Assembly: GCF_000378125.1 (NCBI RefSeq)
Contig: NZ_KB899244.1
Span: 286,867-350,866 of the forward strand
Source of the DNA: Rudaea cellulosilytica DSM 22992
GTDB taxonomy: Bacteria > Pseudomonadota > Gammaproteobacteria > Xanthomonadales > Rhodanobacteraceae
DNA: 64,000 nucleotides
Reading direction: 5' to 3'
The translations under genes and the position numbers were made by a program. The notes under the pieces were generated by a model that saw only the letters and a program-made list of their open reading frames with translations, was not told the origin of the DNA and did no database searches. Shown here piece by piece: positions 46,861-53,466 of this stretch (position 1 is the first letter of the stretch; the number at the start of each line of letters is the position of its first letter).

Positions 46861-47006
46861 GATGCTGCGAATCCGGCGGTGGTCGATGGCGAAGAGTGTA
46901 GTCTCCGTGTCGTTCCAAGTGCAGAACGATGAGTCCGCGCCACACCGGCTGGTTTCCGCGCCCGGCAAGCATATATTGCGTGCATCGAAATCTATTGGAG
47001 CACGTC

Positions 47007-47876
47007 ATGGCCAGTGTCAATCCCGTTTCTCACACCGAGACCCATCGCCAGGTCGCGCGCATCGTGCGCGGCTTGCCGACCAGCGACGGCGCCGGCGTCA
47101 AGCTCACGCGCGTCATCGGTCAGCCGGCGCTGGACATGCTCGATCCGTTCCTCATGCTCGACGAATTCCGTTCGGACTCGGGTGCGGATTACATCGCCGG
47201 CTTTCCCGAGCACCCGCACCGCGGCTTCGAGACCGTGACCTACATGCTGGCCGGGCGCATGCGCCATGGCGACAACCAGGGCAATTCCGGCCTGCTCACG
47301 CCGGGTAGCGTGCAGTGGATGACCGCCGGCCGCGGCATCGTCCACTCGGAAATGCCCGAGCAGGAGGACGGCCTGATGCAAGGCTTCCAGCTCTGGGTCA
47401 ACCTGCCGGCGAAGGACAAGATGACCGCACCGCGCTACCAGGATATCGCGCCGGAACGCATTCCCGAGGTCCAGCTCGCGCCTGGAGTGAAGGCGCGCGT
47501 TCTCGTCGGCGAACAAGCCGGCGTGCGCGGCCCGGTCGACAACGTCGCCACCGACCCGCTGTACCTGGATCTGCACCTGGATGCCGGTGCCGCCGCCGAG
47601 GTCGACATCCCGGCCGGGCACAACGGCTTTGTTTACGTCTACGAAGGCCAGGTCAAAGTTGGCGATAGCGCTTCGAGTGCGTTGCTGCGCGGCGATCTCG
47701 GCGTGTTGAGCCGCGATGGCGAGAAGCTGCGCATCGAAGCTCCCGTCGCCGCTCGCGCGATCTTCGTCGCCGGCCGGCCGCTCAACGAGCCGGTCGCGAA
47801 GTACGGCCCGTTCGTCATGAATACACAGCAGCAGATCATCCAGGCCGTCGAGGACTTCCGCGCCGGCCGCTTCTGA
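47007..47876 (+). CDS. pirin family protein (copy 2)
   Basis: A 289-residue bicupin with FPEHPHRGFETVTYML and WMTAGRGIVHSE as metal-binding segments, a canonical pirin. GGAG precedes ATG 47007. Only distantly similar to the divergent copy, so not a recent duplication. Ends at a strong terminator. Confidence 0.92.
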   Translation: MASVNPVSHTETHRQVARIVRGLPTSDGAGVKLTRVIGQPALDMLDPFLMLDEFRSDSGADYIAGFPEHPHRGFETVTYMLAGRMRHGDNQGNSGLLTPGSVQWMTAGRGIVHSEMPEQEDGLMQGFQLWVNLPAKDKMTAPRYQDIAPERIPEVQLAPGVKARVLVGEQAGVRGPVDNVATDPLYLDLHLDAGAAAEVDIPAGHNGFVYVYEGQVKVGDSASSALLRGDLGVLSRDGEKLRIEAPVAARAIFVAGRPLNEPVAKYGPFVMNTQQQIIQAVEDFRAGRF

Positions 47877-47910
47877 AGCACCGGGTCGGGAAATCGCTTC
47901 AAGCCGGCAA

Positions 47911-47937
47911 GGGCGCCCACGCGGCGCCCGGTTTTTC
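47911..47937 (+). terminator. intrinsic terminator of pirin copy 2
   Basis: Perfect 7-bp GC stem GGGCGCC / GGCGCCC with CACGC loop followed by GGTTTTTC. Confidence 0.85.
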
Positions 47938-47986
47938 ACGACGGTAAAGTCCCGGTCAGCGACAAAATGTAATCGTTTTCATCGAC

Positions 47987-48025
47987 AAATAAAAACGCCC
48001 CGGCGAAAGCTCGTTCGCCGGGGCG
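47987..48025 (-). terminator. intrinsic terminator of the cold-shock gene
   Basis: Perfect 12-bp stem CGCCCCGGCGAA / TTCGCCGGGGCG (47996-48025) with a 6-nt loop; the flanking AAATAAAAA gives a U-run on the minus-strand transcript. Confidence 0.92.
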
Positions 48026-48051
48026 CGGAAGTTAGTTGGCTCTGGAGAAAA

Positions 48052-48261
48052 TCAGGCGGGAGCGACTTCGTCCGCCTGCAGGCCCTTTTGGCCCTGAACG
48101 ACTTTGAAGCTGACCTTCTGGCCTTCCTGCAGGGTACGGAAACCGGTCCCCGTGATCGCGCGGAAATGCACGAACACGTCCGGGCCGTTTTCACGGCTGA
48201 TGAAACCGAAACCCTTGCTGTCGTTGAACCACTTGACGGTACCTACCTCACGATCCGACAT
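48052..48261 (-). CDS. cold-shock protein (CspA family)
   Basis: A 69-residue single cold-shock domain with RNP1 KGFGFI and RNP2 VFVHF, start [23 protein letters not shown] chaperone that melts mRNA structure. GGAG precedes the ATG. A long region upstream (to 48667) is gene-free and probably holds the structured 5' leader typical of csp genes. ATG 48261 chosen over an upstream start. Confidence 0.93.
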   Translation of the reverse strand: MSDREVGTVKWFNDSKGFGFISRENGPDVFVHFRAITGTGFRTLQEGQKVSFKVVQGQKGLQADEVAPA

Positions 48262-48667
48262 AAAAACTCCACAAAAACAGAAAGACAAATCCGCAAGCGC
48301 AACACGAGCGGACGACTTACTGGAATGCAGGAAGCTTAAGTTGACGATGTAGCGATCGAAGGACCAGCGTACGCGGACTCAGGATTCGCCGGTCACAACT
48401 CACAACAGCCGTGCAGACACAGTGCTTTGAGCATAACTCAAAATTTACAAAAAGCGAGCGCAAGCCGACAGCAATTCAAAAAAATGCATGGTATCGGGAA
48501 CATCACGCCAATCGACCCGATAAGGCATTGAGTCCGCCGGAGGCTCGAAGCTGCGCGAGCGGCAAAGGCCCGAATACTTCAGGCGAAAGCGCCACCGCTG
48601 CTTTATGCGAAAATCTCCAATTCACGCCGCGCATCCAGCGGGCGCTTCCGGCACACCGCACTCCCCG
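48262..48667. other. divergent region csp / GNAT gene, probable csp leader
   Basis: 406 nt without a supported gene. The part nearest csp is A-rich and likely its 5' untranslated leader. An inverted repeat TTTGAG...CTCAAA lies at about 48427-48443. No clear promoter pair was found. Confidence 0.45.
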
Positions 48668-49753
48668 ATGGACTCCACCGACCGCCCGGCCCCGCCCTAC
48701 TTGAATCTGCTCGAACCGGCCGGTCTCGTGGCGCAGTTCCTCACCCATCCGCCGCAGGATTTTTCCGCGGGCGCGGCGCGCGACGGCATGCCCTGGTTCG
48801 TCGCCAAGTTCGACCTGCTGACGACGATGGAACCCGCAGCGAAGCGGCGCATCAGCGCGCTGCCGCTGTATCGCTGGTGGGGCGGATGGCTGAAGCCGCT
48901 GACCTGCTTCGTCGGCACCACGGTAACCGAGTACGCGCCGCTACCCGCGCGGTTCGATGCGCCGATCCTGATCGCGGGGATCAAGGCGCAGCATGCGCGC
49001 GACTATGCATTTCTTATCGTCAAGGACATTCCGCAGGACTCCCCCCTGCTGTCCACGGAAAGCAATGCCGCATCGAAAGCCCTCGTAGCCGCCTGTAGCG
49101 ACAATGGTTTCGTCCTGCTCGAAGGCCAAGCGCTCGCCTACGTGACTATCGATTTTGCTTCGACCGAGGAGTATCTCGGCCGGCTTTCCTCGGGTCGGCG
49201 CAAGGACATTCGCCGCAAGCTGCGCAGCACGGCCGAACTCGAGTTCGAAACCGTGCCGACCGGCGATGCGCGCTTTGCCGACCCGGCTGTACGCGCGGAG
49301 TACTATTCGCTTTTTCTCAATGTATACAACCAAAGCGAAATCCATTTCGACCTGCTCACCGCGGACTATTTCGACGCGATCCTGCAGGATGCGGCGAGCG
49401 GCGGCGTCATCTTCGTCTACCGCCACGAGGGCCGCATGATCGGCTTCAACCTGTGCTACGTCTGCAACGGCAACCTGGTCGACAAGTATGTCGGTTTCGC
49501 CTATCCGCAGGCGCGCGAGCTAAACCTGTATTTCGTCAGCTGGATTCGCAACCTCGACTACGCATTACGGCATGGCCTCAGACACTACATTGCCGGCTGG
49601 ACCGATCCCGAAATCAAGCGCTATCTCGGCGCGAAATTCACTTTCACGCGGCACGCGGTCTACGTGCGTAATTCATTGTTGCGCGCGATTCTGCGCCGCT
49701 TCTCGAGCGCGTTCGAAAGCGACCGCGCCGCGCTGGAAACCAAATCGGCATGA
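48668..49753 (+). CDS. GNAT/FemAB-like N-acyltransferase
   Basis: A 361-residue protein with a GNAT-type fold in its second half: SSGRRKDIRRKLRST, then YYSLFLNVYNQSEIHFDLL, GGVIFVYRHEGRMIGFNLCY and DKYVGFAYPQARELNLYFVS, the Acetyltransf_6 (BioF2-like) pattern. The first 120 residues are not recognised. Substrate unknown. Overlaps the next gene by 4 nt, so the two form a functional pair. ATG 48668 is the likely start; a longer in-frame start exists upstream. Confidence 0.8.
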   Translation: MDSTDRPAPPYLNLLEPAGLVAQFLTHPPQDFSAGAARDGMPWFVAKFDLLTTMEPAAKRRISALPLYRWWGGWLKPLTCFVGTTVTEYAPLPARFDAPILIAGIKAQHARDYAFLIVKDIPQDSPLLSTESNAASKALVAACSDNGFVLLEGQALAYVTIDFASTEEYLGRLSSGRRKDIRRKLRSTAELEFETVPTGDARFADPAVRAEYYSLFLNVYNQSEIHFDLLTADYFDAILQDAASGGVIFVYRHEGRMIGFNLCYVCNGNLVDKYVGFAYPQARELNLYFVSWIRNLDYALRHGLRHYIAGWTDPEIKRYLGAKFTFTRHAVYVRNSLLRAILRRFSSAFESDRAALETKSA

Positions 49754-50610
49754 GCCTGCGGCCTGTTATCCTCGACTTCGACCACTCGGTCGGCGACCTG
49801 CCCGACGCGCTGATGATCGATCTCACCGATTGGCAGGAAGCGATCCGCTTCGGCTGCTCGAACCGTCGCATGGACGCGCTCGCACGCAAGCTCGACGCCG
49901 AGCTGCCGACCGACTACGGCACCGTATTCATGGGCAGCGGCGATTTCCATCATCTGAGTTTGCCGTTGATCCGCCGCTTGCGCGGCAAGAGACCATTCCA
50001 AGTCGTCGTGTTCGACAATCATCCGGACAACATGCGCTTCCCGTTCGGCATCCACTGCGGTTCGTGGGTACGGCGCGTCGCCGCACTGCCGTTCGTCAGC
50101 CACGTGCACGTGCTCGGCATCACCTCGAACGACGTCGGCGCCGCGCACGCATGGGAAAATTACCTGACGCCGTTGTATCACGGCAAGCTGACCAACTGGT
50201 GCATGGACGTCGACACGCGCTGGGCCACGCGCATCGGCCTCGGCCGTGCGTTCAAGGTCTTCACCACGCCTGACGAGTTGATCGACGCCTTCCTCGCCAC
50301 GCTCGGTTCATCGGCCGCTCCGACCTACCTGACGATCGACAAGGATGCGCTGAGTCCCGAGGCCGCGCGCACCAACTGGGACCAGGGCCGCCTGCTCGAA
50401 TCGCATCTTAACGCTGTGATCGACGCGCTTGCCGGCCGACTGGTCGGCAGCGACATCAACGGCGAAGTCTCGGCCTACGAATACTCGACGCCGTGGAAGC
50501 GCTGGCTGAGCCACGCCGACGGACAGGCACCGGTGCCGGAAAGCGAGCTCGCCGCGTGGCAGGAGCAGCAGCACGCGCTTAACCGGCGCCTGCTCGCGCG
50601 CATCCGTTAA
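49750..50610 (+). CDS. arginase-family-like protein
   Basis: A 286-residue protein with traces of the arginase/deacetylase (ureohydrolase) fold: VILDFDHSVGDLP, FMGSGDFHHLSL, VVFDNHPDNMRFPFGIHCGS (DxHxD-like site as DNHPD) and YLTIDKDALSP (DxD as DKD). The metal sites are present in modified form, so it may be a deacetylase or amidohydrolase. Translationally coupled to the preceding acyltransferase; an acyl group added by one could be handled by the other. Function unknown. Confidence 0.75.
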   Translation: MSLRPVILDFDHSVGDLPDALMIDLTDWQEAIRFGCSNRRMDALARKLDAELPTDYGTVFMGSGDFHHLSLPLIRRLRGKRPFQVVVFDNHPDNMRFPFGIHCGSWVRRVAALPFVSHVHVLGITSNDVGAAHAWENYLTPLYHGKLTNWCMDVDTRWATRIGLGRAFKVFTTPDELIDAFLATLGSSAAPTYLTIDKDALSPEAARTNWDQGRLLESHLNAVIDALAGRLVGSDINGEVSAYEYSTPWKRWLSHADGQAPVPESELAAWQEQQHALNRRLLARIR

Positions 50611-50615
50611 ATCCC

Positions 50616-51077
50616 CTACTTCGCCACCACCGCATTGCACTGCACCTCTACCTTCGCGCCGAGCGCGAGGCCGCCGGTCGCGTACGCCATGCGCGCGGGA
50701 AAGTGCTTGCTGAAATACCCACGGTAAATCTCGTTGAATGCGGGCCAGTCGGCAATATCGGCCAGCGCGACCGTACATTGCACCACGTGGTCGAACGAGG
50801 AGCCGTGGCGCGCAAGGTTCGCAGCGATGTTGTCCATGACCTGTTTCGCCTCGGCCTTGACGCCGCCGCCGACAAGCTTGCCGTCGGCGCCGACGCCGAT
50901 ATCCCCGGACAAATAGAGCATATCGCCGACGCGTACGGCTTCGGAGAACGGATAGCTCTGCCCCGGCGCGGCCTTGCGTGGAAAAAATTCCGGCTCGGCG
51001 GCAACCACGCCTGCCGCAGCGAACAAGGCGGCGAGCAACGCGGCAGACTTCATCGTCTTCAAAAACATCATCGTCAT
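50616..51077 (-). CDS. RidA family protein with signal peptide
   Basis: A 153-residue protein: signal peptide (SAALLAALFAAAGVVA, cleavage near AAAE) then a RidA/YjgF domain with VGDMLYLSGDIGV, FDHVVQCTVALADI and the conserved arginine in FPARMAY. Cytosolic RidA deaminates enamines/imines; an exported form is less usual. ATG 51077 overlaps the dipeptidase stop (ATGA). Confidence 0.88.
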   Translation of the reverse strand: MTMMFLKTMKSAALLAALFAAAGVVAAEPEFFPRKAAPGQSYPFSEAVRVGDMLYLSGDIGVGADGKLVGGGVKAEAKQVMDNIAANLARHGSSFDHVVQCTVALADIADWPAFNEIYRGYFSKHFPARMAYATGGLALGAKVEVQCNAVVAK

Positions 51078-52234
51078 ACCCCCCATACGTCGTTCAACAG
51101 GCGCGCGAAATTGCCGCCGAGAATTTTCGCGATGCGCGCGTCGGAATGCTTGCGCGCGGCGAGCAACTCGGCGATGCGATCAAAACGGTCGGCGCGATTC
51201 AAATCGGGAATGAAGGTGTACACGTTCGGATCCTCGCCCGGCGCGGAGATGCCGCGCTTGCGCCGGTCGGCGATCTCGTCGGCGAACTTCTTCTTGAACT
51301 CGGGCGTGACCGCGACCGGCGAGATCACGCCGTCGCTGCCGATGCCGACGTGGTCCTCACCGCAGACATCGATCGCGTGCTCGAGATGTGCGATCAGGTC
51401 GGCCGCCATCGGCTGACCTTTGCCGCGCAGGAACGGCATCAGGTAGATGCCGACGTAGCCGCCCTTGTCGGCCACCGCCTTCAACTCCTCGTCGGTCTTG
51501 TTGCGCGGGAACGGCGCGATCGCGGCGCAACCGGTGTGGGTGATCGCGATCGGCGCCTTCGACATGGCTGCCGCGTCGAGCGTGGTGCGCTGGCCCGCAT
51601 GCGAGAGATCGATCAGCGCCTTGCGCGCATTCAATTTCTCGACGAGTTTGCGCCCGAACATGGAAAGCCCCGCGTTGGCCGGCTCGAGACAGCCGTCGCC
51701 GACCAGATTGCGCTTGTTGTAGGTGAGCTGGTAGATGCGTACGCCGAGGTCCCAGAACGTGTCGAGACGATCGAGGTTCTCGCCGAACGGGGCAGCATCC
51801 TGGAAACCGTAGATCAGACCGAGGCGACGGCTGCGTTTGGCTTCGGCGAGTTCGCTCGCGCGCCGCACGAGCAGCAGCGCGTCGGGATGCGCGGCGATCT
51901 GCGCGTTCCAGTAGGCGATCTCGCGCACCGTATCTTCGTAGTTGCGCGCGTAGTTGCCGACGCTGGCGCCATTGACGGTGAGATTGACCGCGGTCAAACC
52001 GGAGGCTTTCGCGTCGGCGAGCATGGCCTCGGTTAACGGCGTGTATGGCTCGGCGTCATAGGTACCGGGACCGCCGAGCGTATCGATCGCAATCGCATCG
52101 GCCAATCCCGCCCAGGCCGGCTTCACCGGAGCCGTGGCCGCGAACAAGGACCGATTCGGCGTCGGTAACAGGGCAGCTGCGCCGATCGCGGCAGCAGCAG
52201 AAAGAAAATTTCGGCGAGACGAAACGGCATTCAT
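51074..52234 (-). CDS. Tat-exported M19 membrane dipeptidase homologue
   Basis: A 386-residue peptidase M19 (renal dipeptidase-like) protein with a twin-arginine signal (SRRNFLSAAAAIGAAALLP). Seen: ALIDLSHAGQRT and IAITHTGCAAI (two zinc histidines) and VGIGSDGVISP. The N-terminal HxD pair of the family reads AIDTLGG and the bridging Glu region reads YGFQDA, so the metal site looks incomplete. It may still be a hydrolase with altered ligands. ATG 52234 gives the Tat signal; sequence upstream is antisense to the PCMT region. Confidence 0.85.
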   Translation of the reverse strand: MNAVSSRRNFLSAAAAIGAAALLPTPNRSLFAATAPVKPAWAGLADAIAIDTLGGPGTYDAEPYTPLTEAMLADAKASGLTAVNLTVNGASVGNYARNYEDTVREIAYWNAQIAAHPDALLLVRRASELAEAKRSRRLGLIYGFQDAAPFGENLDRLDTFWDLGVRIYQLTYNKRNLVGDGCLEPANAGLSMFGRKLVEKLNARKALIDLSHAGQRTTLDAAAMSKAPIAITHTGCAAIAPFPRNKTDEELKAVADKGGYVGIYLMPFLRGKGQPMAADLIAHLEHAIDVCGEDHVGIGSDGVISPVAVTPEFKKKFADEIADRRKRGISAPGEDPNVYTFIPDLNRADRFDRIAELLAARKHSDARIAKILGGNFARLLNDVWGV

Positions 52235-52403
52235 CGGCACCCTCTCCGCGGGAAAACCGGATTCTGCCGTGGCGATCGAGTCAATTGCCAGCGAACCGTC
52301 GCTGAATGGCCACGATGCGGCCACGCCCAGGGCGGCATTCGCGATCCATTTCCCGTATCCTATGGCATTGACCTTCAACTGTTTTCTCCAGGAGTTTGCC
52401 CCA

Positions 52404-53309
52404 GTGGATAGACGTCAATTCGTACTCGGATCGATTGCCGCGCTCGCCGCCGCCCCCGCCGTCCGGCTCGCGCGCGCCAGCATTTCCGGCGCGGAAAACA
52501 AGGTGCCGGTCCCGTTCACCTGGGACGTGAAAGTGCCGATCGACAATCGCGAGGAATTCGTCGCCTGGGCGGTGAAGAATCGCGGCGAGGATCCGAAGTT
52601 TTTGGCCCAGCGCTGGAACCGCATGTATGCGATGACCCAGAACAAGGACCTGACCGACGAGCGCAACAAGCGCGCATTCCTGCTCACGCCGCGCGAGGAT
52701 TTCTGCCGCCCGGTCAACCGCGCGCATGCGTACGAAAGCGCCTTCCTCGACATCGGCTACGGCGTGACGATTTCCGGCCCGCACGCGGTCGGCCGCATGA
52801 CCCAGGTGCTCAACGTGCAGACCGGCGAAAAGGTGCTCGAGATCGGCACGGGCTCGGGCTACCAGTCGGCGTTCCTCTCGCACCTGACCGACAAGTGCTA
52901 CTCGATCGAGATCATCAAACCGCTAGCCGAGCGCACACGCAGCGTCTACGACGAGCTGATCGCCGACGGCTACAACGAATTCAAGGCGATCACGAGCAAG
53001 CAGGCCGACGGCTACTACGGCTGGGAAGAGAACGGCCCGTTCGACAAGATCGTCGTCACCTGCGGCATCGACCATATCCCGCCGCCGCTGCTCAAGCAGC
53101 TCAAGCCGAACGGCGTGATGGTGATTCCGGTCGGCCCGCCGGGCGCGCAGCGCGTGCTCAAGGTGATCAAGCATCAGGCCGAGGACGGCAGCATCACCGT
53201 GTCGCGCAGCGACATTTTCAACAAGGTCGTGCCGTTCGTGCCGTTCACCAAGCTCGTCGACGGCGAGATCAAGGGCGCGCACAACGGCGATGCAAAAGAC
53301 ACCAAGTGA
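52404..53309 (+). CDS. Tat-exported protein-L-isoaspartate methyltransferase-like protein
   Basis: A 301-residue protein starting at GTG 52404, with AGGAG about 10 nt upstream. N-terminus DRRQFVLGSIAALAAAPA is a twin-arginine signal. The rest is a PCMT domain: GYGVTISGPHAVGRMTQVLN (ligand loop), LEIGTGSGYQSAFLSHL (SAM binding), DHIPPPLLKQLKPNGVMVIP. It would repair isoaspartate in exported proteins, which is uncommon because SAM is not known in the periplasm. Divergent from the M19 gene; an earlier ATG (52362) would hide the Tat motif. Confidence 0.85.
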   Translation: MDRRQFVLGSIAALAAAPAVRLARASISGAENKVPVPFTWDVKVPIDNREEFVAWAVKNRGEDPKFLAQRWNRMYAMTQNKDLTDERNKRAFLLTPREDFCRPVNRAHAYESAFLDIGYGVTISGPHAVGRMTQVLNVQTGEKVLEIGTGSGYQSAFLSHLTDKCYSIEIIKPLAERTRSVYDELIADGYNEFKAITSKQADGYYGWEENGPFDKIVVTCGIDHIPPPLLKQLKPNGVMVIPVGPPGAQRVLKVIKHQAEDGSITVSRSDIFNKVVPFVPFTKLVDGEIKGAHNGDAKDTK

Positions 53310-53319
53310 CGCACGCGTG

Positions 53320-53438
53320 CGTCATCCCGGCAGGGAATGCCGGGATCCAGACGGCATGGACGCCATAGCATCAATATCGCTCGGCCACAGATTGCCATCC
53401 GTGGAGTCTGGATTCCGGCAGTCCCTGCCGGAATGACG
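53320..53438. repeat. palindromic intergenic repeat (REP-like)
   Basis: Inverted arms 53320-53352 and 53406-53438 (CGTCAT.CCGGCAGGGA...CCGG.ATCCAGAC), about 30 of 33 positions pairing. Each arm is itself partly palindromic. Resembles the common CGTCATTCCGGCA...GGAATCCAG repeat of proteobacteria. Confidence 0.8.
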
Positions 53439-53466
53439 AGCAAGAGCAAACCCAACCATTGATCGA

